A DNA stretch of 47,477 bases from Arsenophonus sp. aPb (GTDB taxonomy: Bacteria; Pseudomonadota; Gammaproteobacteria; Enterobacterales; Enterobacteriaceae). The notes beneath the pieces were generated by a model, which saw nothing but the letters and a program-made list of their open reading frames with translations, ran no database searches and had not been told where the DNA came from. This document shows positions 7,235 to 15,721 of the stretch, one piece after another (the stretch's first letter is position 1; each line of letters opens with the position of its first letter). The position numbers were made by a program, and so were the translations under genes. Where the stretch lies: NCBI RefSeq assembly GCF_029873475.1, contig NZ_CP123502.1, forward strand, positions 1-47,477. The letters are read 5' to 3'.

Positions 7235-9820
7235 ATGACAACTATAAATAAAATTGCACAATGGTCTAAGGATAAGCCTATTTGGTGGCAGCATTCATTA
7301 AGACTCACATTGATGCACGGAAAATTAGACAGTGAAGATCTTAATGAAATATTAAAAATAGCAAAAATGGAACACGGGTTAGAGAAAAAAAATGATAATT
7401 ATCCCTATTGCTCATCTGACTTAGATTTTACTGGTTATTTTCCAGAGCAGCATAAAGTATTTTTACATTCCATTTCAGATATTCAAGGAGTGGCTTTATT
7501 AGCAGAAAATCAAACATTGGAATTTTCTAATGAAAATTTAATTATAATTTATGGGGAGAATGGTACAGGGAAATCGAGTTACACAAACATATTAAAACAT
7601 TGTTGTTTAACTCGCGGTGATCAACCTGAAATAATAGGGAATGCATTTAATAAAAATAATCCAATACCACAAGCAAAAATTTCGGTTATATGTAATGAAA
7701 AAAAAATTCAATATTTTTGGAATCCTGAAAAACCTAGCATTGACATCCTAAAATCAATACGAGTATTCGACAGTTTATCAGCACATCATTATATAAATAA
7801 AGAGGACGAATTAGGATTTAAACCTATCGGCTTAAATCTTTTATCCGAACTCAGTAAAGCTGTGAATCATGTTAAATTAAACATGGAAGAAGATAATATG
7901 GCAAATAATGGTTTAATAAATTTACCAGAACTAACATCTTGTAGTGTTACAGCTGAATTTATAACAAAGTTATCTGCGAATACAAACGAGGATGATATTA
8001 ATCTACATATTGCTTCCGTTGAAGAATTACAAAGAATAGAACCACTAAAAAAAGAAATTATCCAAAGTAAATCTCAAACAGTCAAAATAAAGAAAGAAGA
8101 ATTACAACAAAATATAAGAATCCTTACTCCTTTAAAAAAAATATGTGAAGACATCCTAAATTTATTAAGTGATGAAGCATTTGAAAATTTAAAAAAACAA
8201 TATGTTGATAAGATAAAGAAAGAAACCTTCGCTGAAAATATGCGGCAACAAACATTGAAAGGCCTACCATTGGAATCTATTGGAGGATTAAATTGGCTAA
8301 GTTTATGGCAAGAAGCTAAAAATTTTATAGTCAAAGAAACTAAGAAAAAGATTTTTCCATTAAAAAAAGAAGAATATTGCCCTCTTTGCCTACAAGAAAT
8401 TGATGAAAGAAGTGAAAAAAGAATGGCGAATCTGGACAAATATCTAAATGCACAGGCAGCAAAAGAAGCAAAAAAAGCTAAAGATTTATTTGATCAAAAT
8501 ATTAATGAATTATCAAATATTAGTCTTAGTTTAAATTCTTATGAAGCAGCACTTAATTTACTAAATTTACATCAAGATAATTTAGATAAAAAATTCAAAA
8601 AACTATTTTCTAAACTAGAAGAAAGAAAAAAATTGTTTAGTACATCAAACTTACCTGAGAAAATTGAAAAGTTAGATTTAAAATGTATTGATGAATTAAA
8701 ATATATTTTTACAAATATTGAAATGCAAATTGAAAGTCTTTATTCAGATGAAGATCTTTTAAAATTAATAAATAAAAAAGAATTAGAACTTTCTCATCTA
8801 GAAGATAAAAAATACGTGCAGGAAAATAAAGAAAATATTATTTCAAATATCAGAAGATACAAAAGAATCAGAATGCAGGACAAAATTCTTTCTGAATGTA
8901 ATACAAAATCTATATCAGATATATCTTCAACAATAAATCAATCTAATGTTGTTCAACCTTTAATGGACGCTTTTAAAAACGAATTATCAGAGTTTGGATT
9001 TAATCGATTTAATGTTGAAGTAGACTCCAGGAATAAACGTGGAAATCAACAATTTAAAATAAGTATTTCAAATTCAAAAATATCTACTGTCGCAAAAATT
9101 GCAAGTGAAGGTGAACAACGTTGTATTGCAATAGCTTGTTTCTTAGCTGAAATGAAAGCTGATTCAAGAAAGTCAGCAGTAATATTTGATGACCCAGTAA
9201 ATTCATTGAGTCATGGATGGAGCAAACGAGTAGCGAAACGTTTAGTTGATGAATCAAAAGAAAGACAAGTTATTATTTTTACTCATAGCCTTACTTTTTG
9301 TAAATTATTGCTTGAATCAGCTGAAAGTAAAGATATAAAACACTCCAATTTTACATTTGAACGATCGTTCAGAGATGCAGGTATAATTAGATGCCATGCT
9401 CCATGGCCTGCTTTAACAACCGGCGGACGTATAAAGGCTCTTCGAAAAAAATTAGAAAATATAAAAAAACGAAGTAAAAACAATACAATTAATCAAATTC
9501 ACAATGAATGCTACAACTTTTACGGGTATTTGCGCGAAAGTTGGGAAAGACTTGTTGAAGAAAAACTACTTAATAAGGTTGTAACTCGCTTTGAACGAGG
9601 AATTCAAACTAATCGATTATCTAAACTAACTGATATATGTCAAGATGATATTGATAAAATTAATAAAGCAATGAAAAAGTGTAGCACTTATTTAAGAGGT
9701 CATGACAGCGCTACAGCCATAGGTGAGCCATATATATCTATTGAGGAAATGGAGCAAGATTTGAATACAATTTACAATTTCTCACAAGAGCTTCAAAATA
9801 GTCCAAGATGCAGATCATAA
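7235..9820 (+). CDS. Large AAA family ATPase with zinc hook (RloC/PrrC-like)
   Basis: 861 aa from the preferred start MTTINKIAQWSKDKP, which matches the usual N-terminus of the family; an in-frame ATG at 7178 would add 19 atypical residues. Walker A is GENGTGKSS (107-115). A long coiled coil carries a CPLC zinc hook (Cys382, Cys385). The ABC-type signature IASEGEQR precedes Walker B (VIFDDP, about 649-654) and a switch His (FTHS). The last ~110 residues (YGYLRESWERLVEE...VVTRFERGI, then HD) form a helical domain common in this ATPase group, possibly an effector. SMC/Rad50-like architecture with a tail domain recalls the anticodon nucleases RloC/PrrC, but no nuclease motif was identified. Stand-alone gene in a defence cluster. 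Confidence 0.85.
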   Translation: MTTINKIAQWSKDKPIWWQHSLRLTLMHGKLDSEDLNEILKIAKMEHGLEKKNDNYPYCSSDLDFTGYFPEQHKVFLHSISDIQGVALLAENQTLEFSNENLIIIYGENGTGKSSYTNILKHCCLTRGDQPEIIGNAFNKNNPIPQAKISVICNEKKIQYFWNPEKPSIDILKSIRVFDSLSAHHYINKEDELGFKPIGLNLLSELSKAVNHVKLNMEEDNMANNGLINLPELTSCSVTAEFITKLSANTNEDDINLHIASVEELQRIEPLKKEIIQSKSQTVKIKKEELQQNIRILTPLKKICEDILNLLSDEAFENLKKQYVDKIKKETFAENMRQQTLKGLPLESIGGLNWLSLWQEAKNFIVKETKKKIFPLKKEEYCPLCLQEIDERSEKRMANLDKYLNAQAAKEAKKAKDLFDQNINELSNISLSLNSYEAALNLLNLHQDNLDKKFKKLFSKLEERKKLFSTSNLPEKIEKLDLKCIDELKYIFTNIEMQIESLYSDEDLLKLINKKELELSHLEDKKYVQENKENIISNIRRYKRIRMQDKILSECNTKSISDISSTINQSNVVQPLMDAFKNELSEFGFNRFNVEVDSRNKRGNQQFKISISNSKISTVAKIASEGEQRCIAIACFLAEMKADSRKSAVIFDDPVNSLSHGWSKRVAKRLVDESKERQVIIFTHSLTFCKLLLESAESKDIKHSNFTFERSFRDAGIIRCHAPWPALTTGGRIKALRKKLENIKKRSKNNTINQIHNECYNFYGYLRESWERLVEEKLLNKVVTRFERGIQTNRLSKLTDICQDDIDKINKAMKKCSTYLRGHDSATAIGEPYISIEEMEQDLNTIYNFSQELQNSPRCRS

Positions 9821-9911
9821 GATTCTTATTTGAAATAATAAAAACCTAGATACAGTTTATATATATTTTTCACTAATGCATTTTGAACATAAATTAATCG
9901 AAATTAGACAT

Positions 9912-10454
9912 TTAATAAATTACCTTATAAACCGTTGAGCGCGCAATATTTAATTGACGAGCAATTGCTGTTGCTCCTATTCCCTGAGAACGTAGTTGTC
10001 TAATTTTTTCTCGATCAACGCTGCGCTTACGCCCAAACTGAACACCTTTTAATTTTGCTTCCAGCCGGCCTTCGTTTGTCCGTTCTAAAATACGTTGGCG
10101 TTCTGCCTGAGCCACTGCTGATAAGATGGTTACTATCATTTTGCCCATCGTACCTTCGGTACTGATACCATCATCTAAAAATCGTATCGCCACCCCTTCT
10201 TGGTCGAACTCTTTTATTAATTGGATCATATCGGCGGTATCACGACCAAGACGATCCAGTTTTTTAATCAAAATAATATCGCCCTCTTCGACTTTCAAAC
10301 GCAATAGATTGAGTCCATCCCGTTTGGTATGGCTACCTGAGACCTTATCAGTAAAAATTCGATTCGCTCTTACCCCAGCTTCTTTAAGGGCTTTAACTTG
10401 AATATCGAGCGATTGTTGACTGGTTGAAACTCTGGCATAACCAAAAAGCCGCAT
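9912..10454 (-). CDS. tnpR: Serine recombinase (Tn3/gamma-delta type resolvase)
   Basis: 180-aa resolvase starting at MRLFGYARVSTSQQ, with AAGGAG just upstream; an earlier in-frame ATG would run through the res site and is rejected. Catalytic Ser is in the YARVSTSQQ motif (Ser10), with the downstream KLDRLGRD block and a C-terminal helix-turn-helix (GATAIARQLNIARSTVYKV). A complete three-part res site lies directly upstream. No tnpA accompanies it, so it probably works as a plasmid multimer-resolution system or is what remains of a Tn3-family transposon. Confidence 0.92.
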   Translation of the reverse strand: MRLFGYARVSTSQQSLDIQVKALKEAGVRANRIFTDKVSGSHTKRDGLNLLRLKVEEGDIILIKKLDRLGRDTADMIQLIKEFDQEGVAIRFLDDGISTEGTMGKMIVTILSAVAQAERQRILERTNEGRLEAKLKGVQFGRKRSVDREKIRQLRSQGIGATAIARQLNIARSTVYKVIY

Positions 10455-10458
10455 TAAA

Positions 10459-10573
10459 TGTCTCCTTAATCGATTTAAAGACACAGAATGTCTTTTATTT
10501 TTATAAAAACGATTTAATAGACATTTTAGAGCAGATATTTTCAACTGTCTAAAAATTTATAATATTTTAGACA
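10459..10573. promoter_or_regulatory. Complete res site (sites III, II and I)
   Basis: Three imperfect inverted repeats bounded by TGTCT and AGACA. Site III is 10459-10483 (25 bp), site II 10489-10523 (35 bp) and site I 10546-10573 (28 bp). The spacers are 5 and 22 bp, the same layout as gamma-delta res (28/34/25 bp sites, 22 and 5 bp gaps). Crossover is expected at the centre of site I. Site III overlaps the tnpR ribosome-binding site, so binding should autoregulate tnpR. Confidence 0.88.
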
Positions 10574-10655
10574 AATTAATAATTTATTTAAATAATAACG
10601 ATATACTTTGTTTTAGTTGTATTAATTAAAAAAATAAAATTAATTTGCACCTTAT

Positions 10656-11645
10656 TTAAATTCTTTGCATTTCTGCAAGTTTTCGGTAATGCGCACCTAA
10701 AGCAGTCAATTCACAACCAGTAGACTCCATTGCTGCATAATACATATGTTCTACATTAATTGGCTTAACTAGACCATATCGATTACATATTTGTAACTCT
10801 TGAAAAATACGAACATTATCCGAATTTACAGGCATATTTTTAAATTTATCAGGTACATTATCGCGATCTGGCTCAAATGAAGGGTTTAATGAGAACGTAG
10901 AAGTAGCATCAGGAAAATATTCTGGTAAACGTCTAAGAATATCTAAAGGAATTTTTGGATCAACTTTTCTAAGAGCAACAAACCTCTGTACATTTGCTTT
11001 GTAAATAGGACGTTGTTCCCAAGGTCCTAAAGTTTGATCTATATGAGCATATAACGAAGCAGGTGTAATTCGCCCACATACATCCGCCGAACTTCCGCTT
11101 AATCCGTCCAATAAAATTTTAGTGAACAAGCCTTGATTATTCGTTTCTGCGGCAGCCCCATTTCGATGACAAGCCGTTAAAATAGTTACACCATTTCCAA
11201 TTGCTGCAATATTTTCATTACCGAGAGATGACACCTCTCCTGTGTATCCAGAATGGCAACTATCTAAAATAATCACAGTAGATTTTATACGTGGGTATGC
11301 TCTGTTAGCCAAAGTTAATATCTCAGATAGAGACATTCCCCATGCTGCTTGATGCCCATCTTGACTAATAATATAACCAGCATTTGTGTTAGGATTAATT
11401 ATTCCATGACCAGCAAAAAACAACAGAACAATATCTGCATCATCGCGGAATAAATCAGATACTGCATTATTGAGAACAGCGCTTGTTACGGTTAATTCAT
11501 TACTTGTTAGACAACGTACTGAAAAATTTGGCGAACCATCACCATTCCTTTCTATGGTATTTGCAATAGCTACAGCATCATTAACACAACCATTTAAACG
11601 ACAATTTTGATAGTCATCAATACCAATCACAAGAGCCTTTCTCAT
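10656..11645 (-). CDS. Caspase-like protease (peptidase C14), partner of the TIR protein
   Basis: 329-aa caspase-fold protein beginning MRKALVIGIDDY. The His-Cys dyad is clear: His80 in FFAGHG and Cys130 in LDSCHSG, with DGLSG-like and late strand elements downstream. The C-terminal ~100 residues are not recognised and may hold a sensor or regulatory part. The start at 11645 is preferred over an upstream ATG at 11678: it lies 4 nt after the TIR stop and has AGGA upstream. Next to a ThsB-like TIR gene it fits the caspase effector of type IV Thoeris, in which a TIR-made cyclic ADP-ribose isomer activates proteolysis and cell death. That role is inferred from pairing. Confidence 0.85.
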   Translation of the reverse strand: MRKALVIGIDDYQNCRLNGCVNDAVAIANTIERNGDGSPNFSVRCLTSNELTVTSAVLNNAVSDLFRDDADIVLLFFAGHGIINPNTNAGYIISQDGHQAAWGMSLSEILTLANRAYPRIKSTVIILDSCHSGYTGEVSSLGNENIAAIGNGVTILTACHRNGAAAETNNQGLFTKILLDGLSGSSADVCGRITPASLYAHIDQTLGPWEQRPIYKANVQRFVALRKVDPKIPLDILRRLPEYFPDATSTFSLNPSFEPDRDNVPDKFKNMPVNSDNVRIFQELQICNRYGLVKPINVEHMYYAAMESTGCELTALGAHYRKLAEMQRI

Positions 11646-11649
11646 AATA

Positions 11650-12081
11650 TTAAATCCTGTAAAGTTCCCAGATTCCACTAACCACCGATTCAGAGTTCCA
11701 ACCTACACATTTATTTGCATTCGATATAACAATGTCAGAAGAGTATTGCTGTCCCCATGGATTAACAGCCAAAATAGGTTTTTTATACCCTTTTGCCCCA
11801 TCAATTTCCTTTTGAATCCATTTACTGTAATTTGTGTACAAACCAGCAGGGATAACGATTACATGACTTCTCACTATTTGATTGAATATCGCATCTTGCA
11901 GTGCTTTATCTGTGCTAGCATTATGAATTGAGTCATTTTTAGGTACTGAAAAATCGCGAAAATCCAATAAAGTTTCCCCGGAACGCCATGATTTATTAAA
12001 AATCCAATCAGCGAGCTTTTCATAATGATTAGAATATTTCCAGGAATGGCTAATGAATACATGAATTTGATAAGTTTTCAT
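11650..12081 (-). CDS. TIR domain protein (ThsB-like, DUF1863)
   Basis: 143-aa stand-alone TIR domain. It starts with HVFISHSWKYSNHY (residues 7-20), has the DFRDFSVP loop (40-47) and ends the catalytic helix with SKWIQKEIDGA, where Glu92 is the likely NADase glutamate; KPILAVNPWG and VGWN follow as in ThsB proteins. The ribosome-binding site AAGGG lies before ATG. It is the first gene of a two-gene operon with a caspase-like protease 4 nt downstream. ThsB proteins sense infection and turn NAD+ into a cyclic nucleotide signal; here the receiver would be the caspase. Confidence 0.88.
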   Translation of the reverse strand: MKTYQIHVFISHSWKYSNHYEKLADWIFNKSWRSGETLLDFRDFSVPKNDSIHNASTDKALQDAIFNQIVRSHVIVIPAGLYTNYSKWIQKEIDGAKGYKKPILAVNPWGQQYSSDIVISNANKCVGWNSESVVSGIWELYRI

Positions 12082-12272
12082 TTTTCCCTTATTACAGAGT
12101 CTATAAAAATCTAAAATAATACTTTTTATAAGTCATTAACCATTGAAATAGTAATGATATTAAAAGTAAACAACTTTAATAATTTTTTTATGATAGAAAC
12201 AATGGCGGGGATCACAAAATACAAATTTGTTTTATTTCAGTAAGTAACTCTACACAACTTTATCTTTTAAGA

Positions 12273-12441
12273 GGCTCTGTTGCAAAATCGGTTTATTGAT
12301 AATGTTCCTTAACAATTAAATCAATGGTACTCAGCATAAATGTTTTTTAAAGGCCGACACTTTATTTATAGCATTGTCATTTTGACAGTAACGATGGTAC
12401 TGTCAATACGTATTAGCTATCACTAATTACAGGAGCAAATA
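12273..12441 (+). mobile_element. IS6-family remnant, left end with terminal repeat and tnp start
   Basis: The terminal repeat GGCTCTGTTGCAAA (12273-12286) is an IS26-like end. At 12340 a frame begins MFFKGRHF and continues to RISYH, stop, LQEQ, following the IS6 transposase start (FKGRHF ... ISYRELQEM). The sequence then runs into the 3' end of the convergent apeA gene, whose stop codon lies within the remnant. The matching opposite end is at 14155-14257. Confidence 0.82.
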
Positions 12442-14132
12442 ACCACAGTTGAATAATGCTCTGTTTCACCCCTTTCGCTCTCAATATAAGCCTGTTGTAT
12501 TAATTCAATTTTCTGGCCTTTTTTGTTGGGTACGATTCCTTTTACATAATCTAGTAAAGTGGATACTCCTATGTTGCGATATTCCGTACGTAGCTTCTGA
12601 GTTATTTGCTCATTCAGGTACCAGGTATTCGTTCTGATTAAATGATTTACAACAACCATGTCATAGTCTCTTAAAACCATGTTTTTGGGTTGTTCGGTAA
12701 GCTTAATCAACATAGCGTTGCCGCTTAACAAGCTCAGCTTGCGTTTATTAAGATTCGCGCCGATAATAAATTTACAGTGTGAATGTTGCAGGGATGAGGC
12801 GATTTCAGTTTCGGTGAAACCCAGTTCCAGATAAACAAAGCACATCAATAGCACCAGAAGGCGATCGCTCAGTTGCATTTCGTAGGTTATATCACTACCA
12901 CTGCTGTTTCCTTTATAATCGAGCCCATGAACCGTGTTGTCCCGGATCTTTTTGATTTTGATGAAATCATCATCTGTAAATGTGATAGCGTCTTTAAGGG
13001 CAGGGCTGATTTCTCTCATTAATTTTTCATACTTTTCTCTTAGTGTCGGAAATATCGTATTTTTTGTATTCAGAATACATTTTTTCATGCTATCAATCAC
13101 GATTTGGTTATCACCAGAAATATTTTTTGAGCTTTTAAAAGTATCAATAGTTTTCTCTAGCTCTTTTTTGAAATCCTTACATAGATTGTTTTCCATCTTC
13201 AATTTTTTTTTAGTTGTTTTCACACCCGCATACATCTCCAATATGACGACTCTGGATAAAATACCATATTCCCATACGGCCATTTTTCCGTATGAAGGCA
13301 GAAGCCGTTGCCAGATATCTCGAGAAGTGTTTTTACTGAAGTATTGAGTAAGTATACTGACCCATTTATTTTCATTAGTCAGGTATGCAAAAGGAAATAA
13401 CGCCTCAAATGCGTATTGCAACGGCTGCTGCGCGTACAAAACTGTCGGAAAATAAAGCCATTGATTTCTTGTTGGATCGTCATGATTAAAAATCCAGATT
13501 TCACTAACAGATAGTGAATTACCTATCAGCAGGGAAAATAAGTTCCTGAGCTCATGAGATACTTTCTTACATTCCTCAAAAGAGAGATTTTCCTTTTTTT
13601 TCTGGATAACTAGCGTGTGCTCAATACTGAAATGACTATCTACAGGAGTCTCGTTATGAGTATTGATGTGGTAATTGGTAGAGAGGAGATAATCTTCAGA
13701 ATCAAAGCTGAATAGCTTACTGATTTTTTCAGTACTGATATTTCGCTCAAGACAATCACCGTTAAGAATAAAATTTCTATTTCCCTCAATCCAGACTGAT
13801 ATTCCCGTCAGATGAAGTTCAAATTTATCAAAATGCGGAAGCTGCTTGCCCATAGTAATGTAATCAGCTGAGACAATTAAATCATTCGTCAACTTTATTT
13901 CATGAAGGGTGTAAGTTTTAGCGTCACGGAGTGAGGTACAAGTAAGTTTTTTATTATCACGGACATATACATAAAAATCAGGTAGCGCAGGTGATGCCCC
14001 ACTTTTAACCCGAAACTCCGGAATCCTCCCGAAACCACCAAAATGTAATGTACCATACAGCGTTTGGCTATCCACATCTATGATCACATCAATTATTTGT
14101 TCCAGGTAAAAACTATTGCTCCTGACTGTCAT
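12423..14132 (-). CDS. apeA: ApeA-like HEPN ribonuclease (anti-phage)
   Basis: 569-aa protein with an ApeA-type N-terminal domain (beta-rich, about residues 1-180: TLYGTLHFGGFGR...) and a C-terminal HEPN-like helical domain. The HEPN motif R-x4-H is present as RDNTVH (Arg397, His402). ApeA in E. coli is a single-gene abortive-infection system that cleaves tRNA anticodon loops. AGGA lies 9 nt before the ATG. The gene is a monocistronic insert between two halves of an IS6-family remnant; the 14-bp sequence TATT(A/G)GCTATCACT flanks it on both sides. Identification rests on domain pattern recognition. Confidence 0.78.
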   Translation of the reverse strand: MTVRSNSFYLEQIIDVIIDVDSQTLYGTLHFGGFGRIPEFRVKSGASPALPDFYVYVRDNKKLTCTSLRDAKTYTLHEIKLTNDLIVSADYITMGKQLPHFDKFELHLTGISVWIEGNRNFILNGDCLERNISTEKISKLFSFDSEDYLLSTNYHINTHNETPVDSHFSIEHTLVIQKKKENLSFEECKKVSHELRNLFSLLIGNSLSVSEIWIFNHDDPTRNQWLYFPTVLYAQQPLQYAFEALFPFAYLTNENKWVSILTQYFSKNTSRDIWQRLLPSYGKMAVWEYGILSRVVILEMYAGVKTTKKKLKMENNLCKDFKKELEKTIDTFKSSKNISGDNQIVIDSMKKCILNTKNTIFPTLREKYEKLMREISPALKDAITFTDDDFIKIKKIRDNTVHGLDYKGNSSGSDITYEMQLSDRLLVLLMCFVYLELGFTETEIASSLQHSHCKFIIGANLNKRKLSLLSGNAMLIKLTEQPKNMVLRDYDMVVVNHLIRTNTWYLNEQITQKLRTEYRNIGVSTLLDYVKGIVPNKKGQKIELIQQAYIESERGETEHYSTVVICSCN

Positions 14133-14154
14133 ATTACAGTTCCTACTGAATGAT

Positions 14155-14257
14155 ATTGGCTATCACTCTAAATGAGGTATATCTGGTAAACAATATTTTT
14201 GAATATATAATCATCTGTTATTGCACAGAAGCCCCATACTATGTTTGCAACAGTACC
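14155..14257 (+). mobile_element. IS6-family remnant, right end
   Basis: Ends in TTTGCAACAGTACC (14244-14257), the inverted partner (12 of 14 bases) of the terminal repeat at 12273. It begins with TATTGGCTATCACT, nearly the same as 12411-12424 at the left junction. With that left part it makes an IS6 element that lost most of its transposase and holds apeA between its halves. Confidence 0.75.
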
Positions 14258-14283
14258 GACTACGAAATCCTTTCAATTGATAG

Positions 14284-14601
14284 TTACGAATCTACATAAG
14301 ACTTAAGTATTTCGTGCATCATTTCATTAACACTTACGCCTTTCCTTTTGGCCTCTTCCTTGATTTCATTATATAAAGAAGGTTGTATAAGCATTTGCAC
14401 ACGCTTACTTTTTGTTTCTATAAATTCGGGATTTTTCTTCATTGGAACGGTTTTAACTACTTTTTTTTCTTCTTTCTGATGGTGTTTTTTTGATAATTTT
14501 TGTTTAGCATGTTCAGTTACTGATGAAAAATCTTCCGCACCTTCCACCATGCTAATAAAAGCCATTGCCGGGTTAGCATTAACAAAACTTTTCTTACTCA
14601 T
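14284..14601 (-). CDS. Small partition partner with ribbon-helix-helix C-terminus
   Basis: 105-aa basic protein. The last ~45 residues (SKRVQMLIQPSLYNEIKEEAKRKGVSVNEMMHEILKSYV) form a typical RHH/CopG DNA-binding fold; the N-terminal half is charged and probably flexible and may contact ParA. Its ATG overlaps the parA stop by 4 nt, so it is the second gene of a par operon. It is the likely centromere-binding protein of the pair; the nearest repeat tract is upstream of parA. Not a canonical ParB. Confidence 0.75.
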   Translation of the reverse strand: MSKKSFVNANPAMAFISMVEGAEDFSSVTEHAKQKLSKKHHQKEEKKVVKTVPMKKNPEFIETKSKRVQMLIQPSLYNEIKEEAKRKGVSVNEMMHEILKSYVDS

Positions 14602-15362
14602 TGGTTAATATCCTTCCAGATCTGTTTCATTAATGCGTCATAATCCTGTGTAGCATTACTTTTAGAATTGTAGCTAAATATATCCTTCTTCATAGCCTGT
14701 GCTTCTCTAATAGCTACTGCTTCTCTTATATATTGTGTGTATACATTTGTGTGTAGATGCATAGCTGTATCTGTAATTACTTTCTGCAAGTCACGACTTA
14801 ATATGCTACGTGTATTGTGCTTCGTTAATACAATACCAAGAACTTTTAGATCTTTATTTGTATAGCGCTTTACTGTTTCTATAGTCTGTCCAAGCTGAGT
14901 GATTCCCTGCAAGCTAAATATATCCGCTTGTGCAGGTATCACAGCGTAATCACTGGCTGTTAAAGCATTAATTGTGATTATATTTAAGCTTGGAGGAGTA
15001 TCCATAACTACAAAGTCATAGTCAGTTAAACCAGCTAAAGCTTCTTTTAATCTGTATTCTTTCCCTGTCTGAGTTAATACCGCATCAACATTAGCTAGTG
15101 AAGGTGTAGAAGGGATAACACTAAATCCGCTTGTTGTTAGCTGTGCTTTATCTGCTCGTATTTTTCCTGTTTCTAATACTTCTAAAGTGTTGTAATCACT
15201 ATTTCCTGCTTCTAAAGCGTATGTAAGGTTTCCTTGTTGATCTAAATCTAAAAACAATACTTTTTTATTTTTTTTTACTTGTATCCATACACCTATAGCT
15301 TGTGCTGTAGTGGTTTTCCCTACTCCGCCTTTCTGATTTATGATTGTTATTACTTTAGCCAT
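14598..15362 (-). CDS. parA: ParA family partition ATPase
   Basis: Deviant Walker A KGGVGKTTT directly after MAKVITIINQ, Walker A' in LFLDLDQQGN and Walker B in VVMDTPPS: a short ParA without an N-terminal HTH (254 aa from the preferred start; in-frame ATGs upstream add up to 7 residues). It drives plasmid segregation by ATP-dependent nucleoid binding. Cotranscribed with the RHH protein downstream (4-nt overlap). The repeat-rich tract 15384-15720 just upstream is a good place for the centromere and autoregulation. Confidence 0.93.
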   Translation of the reverse strand: MAKVITIINQKGGVGKTTTAQAIGVWIQVKKNKKVLFLDLDQQGNLTYALEAGNSDYNTLEVLETGKIRADKAQLTTSGFSVIPSTPSLANVDAVLTQTGKEYRLKEALAGLTDYDFVVMDTPPSLNIITINALTASDYAVIPAQADIFSLQGITQLGQTIETVKRYTNKDLKVLGIVLTKHNTRSILSRDLQKVITDTAMHLHTNVYTQYIREAVAIREAQAMKKDIFSYNSKSNATQDYDALMKQIWKDINQ

Positions 15363-15383
15363 ATATTGTGCCATTAAATGCAT

Positions 15384-15720
15384 GCTTACATGTGTATGTG
15401 TATGTGTATGTGTATATTATAAGCTATTATTTTTATATATTCTATTAATCCAAAATTTTTTAATTATCGATACAATTTAATGTTTATCAACACATATTAA
15501 TACTTACATAAACATACATATATACACATACTTATACCAGCATACACATATTAACAATCACAATCAGACATATCATTAACAGAAAAGATAAAATTTGCAT
15601 AAACACACATAATTAAAAGTATACCAACATAAGTACACACACTAACATATACACATATGCTCATATATTTATCAGTATACAGATAAATATATAAGTAATT
15701 TCCTTAAGTTATCTATAATA
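15384..15720. repeat. CATACA/TATACACATA-rich tract upstream of parA (candidate centromere)
   Basis: Hexamer repeats (GTGTAT repeated about four times, 15391-15415) are followed by scattered copies of the same motif on the other strand, for example TATACACATA near 15523 and 15649 and CATACACATA near 15540. Strong AT bias and recurrence of ACACATA between repA and parA suggest binding sites for the RHH partition protein. Seen as repeats; function inferred. Confidence 0.45.
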
Positions 15721-15721
15721 A

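Noticed and set aside
10454..10544. 30-residue N-terminal extension of the resolvase
   Set aside because: It would translate the res site; the family start MRLFGYARVS with AAGGAG is clear.
12934..13347. 137-aa plus-strand open frame
   Set aside because: Antisense of apeA; composition reflects the complementary strand.
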